A stretch of DNA of 64,000 nucleotides from Arctopsyche grandis (Eukaryota; Arthropoda; Insecta; Trichoptera; Hydropsychidae), in the NCBI RefSeq assembly GCF_051622035.1, contig NC_135367.1, forward strand, positions 14,808,501 to 14,872,500, in the 5' to 3' direction. Below are positions 46,522 through 64,000 of the stretch, in pieces. Under the pieces are notes generated by a model. That model ran no database searches and was not told the DNA's origin. It was given only the letters and a program-made list of their open reading frames with translations. A program made the translations under genes and the position numbers. Numbering within the stretch: the first letter of the stretch is position 1; each line of letters begins with the position of its first letter.

Positions 46522-46895
46522 ACTAGCTAAACCCGGCATGCGTTGCAATGCCAGAATAAGGCATGCAATTCCGTTCCCGTTTCAAGTGATGGTTGGATCT
46601 CAATAGCGTGGAGTAACGTCTCCTCAACGCCATGTCGTCATAAACCAACTTGTTAACGTGGTTACCAACAAACACATTTCCTTGACTACACAATGACGCT
46701 TCATACTTTCGCGTCGGTAAAATCGTAATTACGAATATTATTACTAAGAGGTTTTTTTTCACAGCGTTCTTCCCGGACATGCATACAACAAATCCTGAAA
46801 GTTCCATCGTAATGGGTTGAGTGATTTACTAGCCTATATGAGATAGACAGACAGACAGACAAACAGACATTCAATTTTATATGTATGTATAGATG
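46522..46895. repeat. ACTAG...ACCCGGCATGCGTTGC interspersed repeat
   Basis: It begins ACTAGCTAAACCCGGCATGC and ends in a GACAGACAGACAGACAAACA run then TATGTATAGATG. The layout (ACTAG and CCCGGC start, 4-bp microsatellite near the end) parallels the 29348 family but the body differs. A less AT-rich body carries a spurious 94-codon frame. Class unknown. Confidence 0.5.
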
Positions 46896-47334
46896 ATGTA
46901 TTGAAATGGGTTTTTATCTGTTTATAAATAAATTGTAAATAAATCTATAACAAAATAAAATACGTATATTCTATGATCAAAAAGGACTTTTATTTCTGTA
47001 GTGAATATGTGACTATCCTGATTCTATTCCATGCGAATAGTAGTAGTGTACGCGTATATGTGTAGTTATGGAAAGGGTACGTGTGTCATTTTCTGACACA
47101 TGCTATTTATTGGAAAAGGCACTTTTATTACTGTCACATTTCTATGCGTGTAATCAGCAAAAAAAATAATGAAAAACTCAAGCTCATTACCGATTTCACG
47201 TATTCGGCAAATTTACAGTAAAATGTATGTACAAATCTAAATCCATAGATATCTATATGGATTAATTAATTAATAGTTGATTTCGAGTTTTTCAGCATCT
47301 CGAAATTCAGCGATTTATGTACTAAAAAATACTG

Positions 47335-47435
47335 CAATGTTTGTAATTGGCCAGGAAGGCGCATTGGGGTTTACCTGTTAGGCCTTTCTGGTATATATCT
47401 ATGTAAGATAAATAAATAAATTAAATTAAATGTGT
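47335..47435 (+). repeat. Retroposon 3' end with (TAAA)n tail
   Basis: GGCCAGGAAGGCGCATTGGG and GGCCTTTCTGG form a short hairpin, followed after about 20 bases by AAATAAATAAATTAAATTAA. This looks like the 3' terminus of a LINE or SINE. Only this end is seen. Confidence 0.45.
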
Positions 47436-48422
47436 CAGGTATTGCAATTCTTATGGCGACAAACTGCTCAACACTGCGTGAGGATTATGTTTGCATAAGC
47501 GTACTTTTCTTTTGGTCTTTCCCCTGGTGAAGATTGATTGAAATTTAATAACCAACGTTACGTATTTGCGCCAAGTGAATAAATCTACTTTTGAAAAATA
47601 TAGCCACCATGGGGGAAAAAATAAGTGATTTGTCATACCTTGTATATATCCAATATTTGAGATATGTATGTAGTATGTTGGATTATAATGTATGTATTTA
47701 CATATAATATGTAGGATTATTTTACAGCCTTGATTAAAGTTCGGTCCTTTACGGTTTTGGTAATCCTTAACCTTTTCCTTCATCCGCTTTACAGCGTTCA
47801 TAGTATAAATGCAAAATTGTGTCACGTTTATTTTTGAAAATTCGTTATTGTATGCAAATAATTTATTATGCCTGCAGGACAATGTTTTACTTTTTTGTGA
47901 ATGGCTTCAAACCTGATTTTCTTATTTGAAAAATAAGAAGATACTGTTATGTTCGTATTATATTCAAAAATAAAACGTCTTGGTGTTGACTTTTTGGAAA
48001 TATAATGCATATGGTAAAAATTTGGGACCACTAAAAATAATTCAGATAAATACAAATCTTAGTTCCGAAATACATACTATTATAAATATAATTATTTCGA
48101 CCTGATTCAAACGAATCAAATTCGCTCATACGTCATATCCAAGTAAAACATTATATATGTAGATAACGATAATAAATAACCAAAGCGTGGTTTGTTATTT
48201 ATTAATTTTAATCGGAATTCTCGGAATCCTGCAGCACAACAATGCCGATGGAAAATCCTTCCATCCATGAAAAAATTCTCATGAAATTTAATGTATGGGT
48301 TTGGGTTCCGGCTTTTGAACCGGATCATAAAGTTCCACTGTCAGCTGTTGTGCAGTTTAGCTACATACATGCATATTATATGTACATACATACATTAGTA
48401 TCACGGTGGGGGTACTCGATCT
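47436..48422. other. Region upstream of the lysozyme gene
   Basis: AT-rich with no supported exon. Immediately before the lysozyme promoter the sequence is mixed, with a GGAATTCTC motif near 48213 and a GTGGGGGTACTC patch near 48404 that loosely resemble insect NF-kB sites; neither is a clear match. Confidence 0.35.
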
Positions 48423-48460
48423 TATAAAGAGCACTGTATACGAGGTCTTCGCGTCAGTCG
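48423..48460 (+). promoter_or_regulatory. Core promoter of the lysozyme gene: TATA box and initiator
   Basis: TATAAA at 48423-48428 is followed about 30 bases on by TCAGTC at 48454, matching the arthropod initiator. The ATG is about 65 bases further. Position and spacing fit a classical TATA-dependent promoter of an inducible or tissue-specific gene. Confidence 0.7.
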
Positions 48461-48522
48461 CTTCCACTTCCAGTCCGTGAATAACTCAAATCACTTCAAG
48501 GATCTCAAACTTCTGAGAAACC

Positions 48523-56224
<7,702 letters not shown>

Positions 56225-57033
56225 TTTTAACAATCATCGTATTTTTGATATATTATAATTTTTTAAAACATTAAAGGGGCTTTTGAATGAATATTTATAT
56301 TTGTAATGTTATGAAGAGGAACAATTATAATATAATAAACACTTTTTAATGTAATAAAATGAAATCCTAATATAATATGAACTATTATATAAAACTTGTC
56401 ATATTTATTATTGAGTTTATTCAGGAAATTGCTTTCCGCTGAATGAGTTCTTAAAAACGAATTTGTGATATTTCTCAATAAAATTATGTATGTATTTATA
56501 GAATGTTGCATTTTTTTTATTCCTTAAAATATATTTAAACAAAAAGAATTGTGCTTTTAATATTATTTATTAACTTTCAAATATCATTCAATGTCGTAAA
56601 AAATAATTAATTTATACAAATAATATAAAAGTATGAGTATCCCATTTTTGAAGTCATACAACTTAAATATAATATAATTACCACAGTATATAATTAATTA
56701 AAACTAATTAAACACGAATACATATGAATATAGTAATTTTACAATAAAAAAATAGTAAAACTGCAACGCTGAGCAAAAAAGGCGTTAAAGATGATTTAAT
56801 ACTAAAATTTAATTAGTTCTGTATTTCGGCCACAATTTAGAGATAATTAGCTTATAGAAAAATTCAAATCCAACATATCTATTGACGAATCAAAAATACT
56901 AATGATTGGAGTATATAAAATATTTTTTAAATACAGTATTAAAAGTTATGTTTGAAAAGTGCTTGTAAATATGTTATATGATTATGTCATATATTAAAAC
57001 TACACCTATGCATTAATAAAACAAATCGAATAA
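56225..57033. other. Intergenic between convergent lysozyme and ARH-like genes
   Basis: Expected to hold both 3' untranslated regions. AT-rich, no other gene. Confidence 0.5.
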
Positions 57034-58464
57034 TTAGCTGATGACTGGATTCAACAGTCTGGCGGCTGGAGCATCACTCCACAGATCGAGTGTGCCTTCT
57101 TCTTCGAAAGAAACCTAAAATAATAATATAAAATTCCAGTTAAAAATTTTGAAATTTTTGTTTATTATTTATAGTATTTTGATTTGTAGAATATATACCC
57201 ATGGAGTGTTGATTAAACTTTCTCCTCCAAAATCAATCAATAGAGCTTTAGGTGCAGAGAAGACTGGAATCATATCGTCAACTTTTTTGTTTTTGTCTGA
57301 TAATATAAGCCTCTTCTCTTGGTTAGTCTGCCACATCTATACAAGACAATACTTGTTAAATATTTTATGTGCTTTTTAAATCTAAAACTTAATTTAGGGT
57401 GCAAATATATTTTACTTGATAAGCTGCATTGAAGCTTTGTGCTGCTGCCAAAGTAGCCGCTCTAGCCAATTTTCTTTTGGAACATAGAAAAGCGTGACAT
57501 TCGAGTATATCGTTGGGTCCTGATGCTATGAAGGCGAATATATTGCTATGAGCTGCATCCGCTGAACAATATGATATCCTGGAAATGATATTATGGGTAT
57601 TTTCAATATATATTATTTTATTTTTATCTTTATGATTATGAAACTTTATTTCAAATATAAAACATTTGTTTCGAGATTAATATTCTTAAGCGTTAATTAT
57701 TTAATAATACTTAATTGTCTCACGCAGAATTAATACACACACACATTATGACTAAGAGTAATTAATTATTGATTTACATTGAACTAAGTGGTAATAATAA
57801 AAAGCTTGTAAAAAGTTATAATTGAAGTAATAAATAAGATTAATCTAAATTTTAAGTGCTGATATTATTCAAAAGCAGTATATGACTTTACTTTTTATTA
57901 CAAAAGCAGTAAACCACTTTAAATCGATTACTGTGATCTTCATTTTCAATAAAATCCGAGGATAATTGTCTATTCTAACAATGAAATTAATTTCTCATAT
58001 CAAAAAGATTATTAAATAAAATAAATTCACCCATACCTATAAATAGAAACCTCTAAAACCCTTTCAGTTGTAGTTGCATCTTCGACAGTAATTCCTTTAG
58101 GCGAAACTGTTACATCAACCCTCTGTAATTTTCTTTTTCCGGCTGCTAAAAAACATATTTTATTATATTATACACATAACAAATTTGAATAGTTAAAAGT
58201 ACAATAGAAATATAATTATGTATATATATCAATGTTATATAAATATTTTTCTATTATTAATTATCAATGTAATATTGTATAAACCTTTTGCTTGTGTTAC
58301 AGCTTGGGATATGGCAGCGGCAGTAGCTGGAGCAGAACATGCTCTTTCAGCTGGTACCACTCCTACATATTTCAATCTGAAGGTCCTTTCCGTTGTCTCA
58401 CCAAGGGGATTCAGCGACAACTCAGATCCAAGGCCTTTATTTGACGTCCAATCTTCACATAGTT
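57034..58464 (-). CDS. LDLRAP1/ARH-like PTB-domain adaptor, 5' end missing
   Basis: Five minus-strand exons are clear: 58285-58464, 58037-58145, 57416-57578, 57199-57336, 57034-57114, with GT-AG borders and consistent phases (671 coding bases). The first begins one base into a codon, so at least one upstream exon with the start is missing. The product has a PTB/PID domain: FRLKYVGVVPAERACSAP, KRKLQRVDVTVSPKGITV, SIYRISYCSADAAHSNIF and LECHAFLCSKRKLARAAT, closest in my recollection to LDLRAP1 (ARH), which binds FxNPxY tails of LDL-family receptors and links them to clathrin and AP-2. After the PTB only about 72 residues remain; ALLIDFGGE is near a clathrin-box pattern and a C-terminal TLDLWSDAPAARLL may act similarly, but the vertebrate AP-2-binding helix is not recognisable. 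Other PTB adaptors (Ced-6, Numb) fit less well. Confidence 0.88.
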
Positions 58465-59197
58465 CTGAAACATTAAATGATAATAAATCATAAAAAGAAC
58501 TTGAATACTTATCTCATTGTAATATTAATAATTTTCAATGCTAGCAGACTTTGAGCTTGACAAAAAGATGACCGTATAACACAATTACGATTACGAGACA
58601 TATGTACGTTCAAATATCATATCATTCTAGTTATGATGTTTTAAACCAGTTTCAATGGTGAAATGTGTCGTTTTGCTATTGCGCATTTGTCGGCGCCTAT
58701 CATCGTTTTACAGTTCATGTAAGGTTGAACTGTAAATATTGCTGAACTGAAGTTGTGTACTTTGACTAGTTCGACGAAAAGATTTCAAAAAGATTATTAT
58801 TGCATTGAATGTTCGACCTTTGACGTTTATCGTCTCGTTTGTGAATTGTTTATTTTATACCAGGCACTAGCCTGGTACTATTACAGTATTGCCTTCAAAG
58901 AATGCGCAGTGATTTTTTTTGTTTAATAAACAAATTCTTTTATAACCTTATCAAAGAAAATACAACAACAACTTAATGTTTAATAAATTATATTTAACTG
59001 TTCTTTAATTTATATTTTATTAAAATCAATACCAAGCCGTTTTCCAGAAAAATCTTTACCTCCCTTCGTAAAAAAGTAAAAATTTCAAGAGGATGAAATA
59101 TCCCATATGAATAAAATCATAGATTACCTAAACACAATCTGCTTTAGGTACATCGACTTTAGAGAGTCTTTAATTAATATTATGTATTAGATGTATT
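58465..59197. other. Upstream of ARH-like exons; first exon not located
   Basis: The missing start exon should lie to the right on the minus strand. I examined ATG-to-donor combinations by eye here and to about 60 kb and found none with the required phase. Confidence 0.4.
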
Positions 59198-59411
59198 ATG
59201 AGCATTTATAAGGATTGTAAATAGGTTTTTGAGCTCTTTTTCATATTATGCTGTAGATTAACATTAGAATAATATAATGCTATGATTACTAACCAAATTA
59301 AATTAAATTGTAAAATAGAAAATGATCAGTAGATCAGCAGCTATTAAAATAGATATAAGATGTATTGTGAACATAATTTCGTAATAATAAAAAGCATTTA
59401 AAAATCAAAAT
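59198..59411 (+). mobile_element. LINE 3'-end retroposon copy
   Basis: Same family as 54076-54282 with few differences, extending slightly further 5' (ATTATGAGCATTTATAAGG). Confidence 0.7.
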
Positions 59412-61419
59412 ATTAATAAAATAATTTTGCAACATAGTATTATTACACATGATAATGTACAAAATGATAATTTATCTAAAATAAATATTGATTACTATGT
59501 GTAGTTTTAATCATTTACAAGTAAATAAATACCTAAAACTGTCTCTTCATTACATCTTTCCAAAAAATTAAATATGATTAAAAATATATGGGAGAAAATT
59601 TTTCTCCCCTACAAGTATATCAGAATTTTGAATATTTAGTCTTAAAAAATAATAAAACCTGCCATGACTTATTATAGTTTTATTTTATGTGTTGAAAATA
59701 ATTTAGAAATATGTACATGTCCATGTATTAATTAATTAATATAATTGCAGCTTTGAAATTTCATAAACTGTGAAAGTTTACATCGAAGATGATCATTTAG
59801 AAATGCTCGTTTATACACTATCTCTATAATGATTATCGTTCATCATCACTGAGGAGACTTGGTGACGGAATCCAGTCTGGTCAGTCACGCTAAAAAGCGG
59901 CAGACGATCCCTTTTACGGCATCCGAGTGTTGTCTGAACTACTTTTACAAAAAGGTTCGCATTATCGGATAGTTCTCGCCATTTTTATTCGCATACCTGC
60001 AATTACGAATTAATTATTTCAGCGCTAGCGGTCATGAACGGCAAAAAAAAATGTTGAGATATGTTTTACTACTCAATTTGACGTTTCAGAAGTTTCGATG
60101 GGTCGAATTAAATACTTAATATATTTTATAAACCGATATTTAATATATTAAAAATATTTAATATATTTTATAAACCGATTTATTTTAATTTTGTATGATA
60201 TAAAGAGATTTACTTACTTATTTTCACATTTATTTAAGTATGTACTTATTTCAGCCAGATAATGGACATATTCTTTGAATATCAATGGATTGCCAAATTT
60301 GTAAAGTTTTAATGTGTATAGTTTGCATGTAAGTATAAACGTTTGTATAAACAATGTATAAACAATGCAATGTATAAACGTTTGCAGATAAGTTATGAAT
60401 TAAAATCGAACCCGGCAGTGCGTCGTCATCAAATCTTTGGAATAATGCGATAAACAATAAATAATGACGCCTTGAAATGTAAATCAAAATATTTTTTCGT
60501 ACGATTCATTTATATTAAACAACAATATTTATATATTTTTGGTTGAATGCGCATTTCTCCAGAGTACTATTGAGGTCAATGTACATATGAACATTTATTA
60601 AAAAAATATATAATAATAATCGTAAATTCAATGTCAAACTGTAAAGTATAGAGGTACGAATTTAAATTTGGGATATTTTTTACTCCACCTAAATTACAAA
60701 TTAAATAAGATTCGTACATACATATGTATCTACCAATTAAATGGTCATTTTGCATATGTTTTTGAAGGTTGACAACCTCAATGGTGTGTGCTCACTTATT
60801 ACGTGCATATTTACCGTGTTATTAGACACAGCGATTGACCTAATCTCTAGCAGTTTCGCATTTATTCAACGATCATTATAGATCATTGATTATAATTTGC
60901 GAATGCTGCGTGCACTCGATTTTAATATTGCATTTCTAAAGTATACTTGTACCTACATATGTACTTACTCCAGTAGGTACATACATATATACGCAAATAT
61001 ATCTTTATGCAAATTCGACCGGTATTCTCATGCGTACTCGTATACTCAAATGCAGACGTATTCACTAAATAATTACCTTCGCAGTTTCAATTAATTGGTT
61101 TCAATACAGATTTCGAGTGACTTAAGTACCCGTTGGAATTGATGGCTAGTAATTCCATCCCTTTCATAAGACCCTCATGAATCTATTCGAGCGGTTTCCG
61201 CAATCTCAGCTAACGACAACAAGTCATTTTCATATATATATGTACATACATATACATAAACCATACAGTACTAATATAATTTCCAAAATTGATTACGAAG
61301 GTACTGTGAAGGTGCTAAATATGATATACAAATATAATAAATTTGCAACAGCGATGTATGTATATTTGTATTAGTGACACTTTTTATAGAAAAGTAAAAA
61401 TATTCTATTTAAATTTCAT
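59412..61419. other. Intergenic or ARH-like intron, no gene recognised
   Basis: AT-rich. A patch at 59840-59990 is less AT-rich (GGAGACTTGGTGACGGAATC) and could be an untranslated exon or promoter, but gives no coding exon. Confidence 0.35.
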
Positions 61420-61423
61420 TTAA

Positions 61424-61662
61424 CACATTCAGCCCGGCGCATGATTTCATACATTTGCCCGTGTGGCGGCACTGTCACGCGTATCGGCACTCAATTACGT
61501 GTGACAGCATTAAATCACTTTATATAATGAGTTGTCCCTAAATCCTTAGAGCTTTATAGGTATTTTAGTGTTGAGGTGCTCAATGAAGTGGAACCGTAAA
61601 ATTATAATCTGCTAATAGCACTATCCGCGTGGCCACCGTTGGTACACGCCGGGTTGAACGTG
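61424..61662. mobile_element. piggyBac-like MITE A, complete copy
   Basis: Flanked by TTAA at 61420-61423 and 61663-61666. The ends are CACATTCAGCCCGGCG and CGCCGGGTTGAACGTG, inverted repeats. Body shared with 31628-31865. Confidence 0.85.
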
Positions 61663-61722
61663 TTAATTGGGAAAATTTACTTGTGTATTCTCAGAGTTTT
61701 CCTTGTGTATTCCAGATTTTAA

Positions 61723-62292
61723 TCCTTTGAATGCTGACCAACGCCGATCGGCGTTTTTCCAACAAGTCCACGAAACTGAAAAACGCCGATAGGCACTGTA
61801 TTTTGAGCATGTACAAAGTAAACAAGAATACTACCCGCTAAGCTTTTCCAGGTAGCATTGAAAAAAATGCATTGAACATGGGTCGTTCAATCCGTGTCAA
61901 TGTTTATAAAGACTGGTTTACACCGGAATTTCTGAATTTATAACCATAGCAGAATTTCTCGATGGAAATCCCTAACTGCTGAGTATTTTAGATTGTGGCT
62001 TGCATTTATTGATTGCGATCATTACATTTTAACGATAATGAAGAAGATGGAACTGGTTTTGAAAAAATACATTCATTAATAGACTTCTTTAGTTTATTTT
62101 ATATTGTTGCAAGATATATTAGAGAGTCTAAATACACCTTTACAAAACTCGAAATCCTCAGCGGTAGTTATCTAGGGTTTGTTTAGATTAGCTACAATTT
62201 TTATACCTGCTTTCTATTGGATTTCTAAATGATGTTGGCGAAATTTTCATCGTGGCGGGCTGTCAACAGAAAAGACGTCAGCACTCAAAGGG
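61723..62292. mobile_element. piggyBac-like MITE B, uninterrupted copy
   Basis: 570 bp between TTAA at 61719-61722 and 62293-62296. The ends are TCCTTTGAATGCTGACC and GTCAGCACTCAAAGG, inverted. A subterminal perfect palindrome AACGCCGATCGGCGTT is near 61740. It is the empty-site relative of the BEL-interrupted copy at 37269-44747, in opposite orientation. Confidence 0.85.
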
Positions 62293-62296
62293 TTAA

Positions 62297-63369
62297 TGAA
62301 AAGAAACGTTTTTCATGTTTATTCCTTTTAATCATGTTTAAACTTTTCCACGACTTTATTTTTAAAACAATACAATCGAAGCGTTTTATTAAAGGACACA
62401 AACCAGAATTTGCGCACGTGTTGACAATAATTATTATTACTTATCGGAAAATTGCGATCTGCAAAATGAATATATTTCACCGGTAGAAATATTACTTTCT
62501 ACTCAAACATTTACATAACGTGGTGAAATACATAAACGTAAGTATGTACTTTGCGATATATACATAAAAGTCGTTTGAAAATATTTCCAATATCTGAAGC
62601 TTTTCCAATATCTTTTAGTGTCAAGCGTTGAAATGTCGAAAGGGTCGATAGGTGAGCAAGCGAAAAGCCGTAGCCCTTATCCCATGTACAAATTCTCGCT
62701 GTTGAAAAGGGCTCACCGAAATGAAAAGGGTCGTATCGAATGAGAATCACATCGGAAAAATACCTCCTTACATCTATTGCAATAATGACCGGTCCTTAGT
62801 TGCGACAAGAGCAAGCCATGGTTTATTTTATTTCAAGTGAAAAGTAACATTGATTCTTATTTCGAGTTAAATCACCTTGGGGTAATTAAATTATAAAATT
62901 ATTGTAAAACGAGCAATTGGAAAGTTGGAAATCCCCAAATATAGCGGATCTGCATATAGTGACGAGATTTCCGTGATAAATTATCTCAATTTTTCTACTA
63001 CAATTTAAGCAATTGTAGTAGAAAAATTAAGCTTTCCAAATTGCTTAAGCTTTCCGTGATGGGTAACGGAGATATTCTCGTTTTACAGTTTGCTTCCAAT
63101 ATTTTTTTCATATTTATTTATAAAAGTGGCAAAATGTTATATTATTATAAAATTATTATATTATTATGAAACACTATGTAAATACATTGATAGTTTGATT
63201 ATTCAGAAAATCGAAAAACTGGTTTGTAATATTTTAAGTTTTATACAAAATTAGTATCTATGTACTACCATTATTGCAATTTGGCAAAAAAGTGCATTTT
63301 GGTCGTATAAATGCCGTTTTTAAATGAAAAATTCCACTTTGCCTAAAGAGAAAGATCTTCGCTCAATAT
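62297..63369. other. Intergenic, no gene recognised
   Basis: AT-rich. Contains a hairpin at 62988-63028 with 18-bp perfect arms (AATTTTTCTACTACAATT) and the loop TAAGC. Confidence 0.4.
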
Positions 63370-63800
63370 GTTTTGCCAATGATGACGTATGGATGTGAAA
63401 CTTGGACATTGAACGCCAAGATGTGACACAAAGTCCAATACAATCAAACGAGTATGAAACGCTGTATGCTCGGCATAAAGAGGAGAGATGTGAAATGGAA
63501 TGTGTGGGTGAGAAGTATGATATGGGTAGTGGATATAGTGGAGAGACTAAAGAGATTGAAATGGCAATGAGTGGGTCAATTAGCTAGAAGAATGGATGAA
63601 AGGTGGATAAGAGAAGTGCTGGAATGATACTCGATAGAATGTAAAAGGGTGAAAGGAAGGCCGCAAGTAAAATGGGAGGATGAAATTAGAAAAAGGTGTG
63701 GTGTGAGATAGATGAGAAATGCGCAAAACAGAGACGAATGGAAACGTTTTCGAGAAGCCTTTATCCAGCAATGAATAATGAATGGCTGTAAATGAAGAGG
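63370..63800 (+). pseudogene. RTE-like LINE 3' end, decayed
   Basis: Conceptual translation across stops gives MTYGCETWTLN, LARRMDERWIREVLE, ECKRVKGRPQ, EDEIRKRCGVR and AQNRDEWKR...EAFIQQ. These are the C-terminal blocks of the same RTE-like family as 25656-25901, with slightly more of the upstream region. At least four in-frame stops make it a dead copy. It ends at NGCK and a short GAAGAGGAT tail. Confidence 0.8.
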
Positions 63801-64000
63801 ATATTCAAAATCCCCCATGATTATTTTAGAAATTTCAGAGTAGATAGTATCGAGATATGAAAATAAGTTTACCATCACGATATCCATCCTAAGTCATGAA
63901 GGACACAAGAAAAAGGATATTTGCGAAAAACTTATAGAAACTCCTTAATTTAATTCGAATGCAATACTTAACAAAATAAATAGCATATGAAATAATATCA

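Noticed and set aside
47451-47882. 143-codon minus-strand frame (contains MNAVKRMKEKVKDYQNRKG)
   Set aside because: A lysine-rich segment looks faintly coding and has a possible acceptor and donor, but the rest is AT-rich translation and no partner exon was found.
59840-59995. Possible first exon of the ARH-like gene on the minus strand
   Set aside because: ATG-to-donor combinations there give the wrong phase or hit stops; at most an untranslated exon.

Overview
The window looks like insect nuclear DNA. It is very AT-rich, its genes carry introns with GT-AG boundaries, and it is full of insect-type transposable elements: BEL/Pao, RTE-like and Jockey/CR1-like LINEs, hAT-like and piggyBac-like MITEs, a tRNA-derived SINE, and (AT)n and (ACAT)n microsatellites. 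An i-type (destabilase) lysozyme, Vps11 and myo-inositol-3-phosphate synthase with animal-type sequences fit this. I cannot fix the insect order from the sequence alone.

Layout. Positions 1-20,500 are gene-poor. They hold MITEs (several with exact 8-bp target duplications), a foldback-like element, two SINE copies, a 5'-truncated LINE with an intact reverse transcriptase frame (4332-6281), several repeat fragments, and one CpG-dense island at about 17.28-17.73 kb that may be a promoter or untranslated first exon. Positions 20,554-26,849 (+) hold a complete 16-exon Vps11 gene whose reading frame closes exactly (1126 aa) and ends in an unusual tail with four NPF motifs. Converging on it is a complete 10-exon Inos gene (28,187-34,314, minus, 541 aa). 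Positions 34.3-48.4 kb are again repeats, dominated by a young BEL/Pao element (37,285-44,218, near-identical 231-bp LTRs, CTAAC target duplication) inserted inside a piggyBac-like MITE. Positions 48,523-56,224 (+) hold a four-exon i-type lysozyme with a 7-kb first intron full of repeats. Positions 57,034-58,464 (minus) hold the last five exons of an LDLRAP1/ARH-like PTB-domain adaptor; its first exon was not found. The remainder to 64 kb is intergenic, with two piggyBac-like MITEs and a decayed RTE 3' end.

The host genes are unrelated housekeeping or immune genes and do not form a pathway, although Vps11 (HOPS/CORVET tethering) and the ARH-like adaptor both act in endocytic traffic. I found no operon-like, CRISPR or other dedicated defence system. 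The strongest novelty is the NPF tail on Vps11; the next is the dense set of short nested and tandem MITEs whose target duplications can be read directly.
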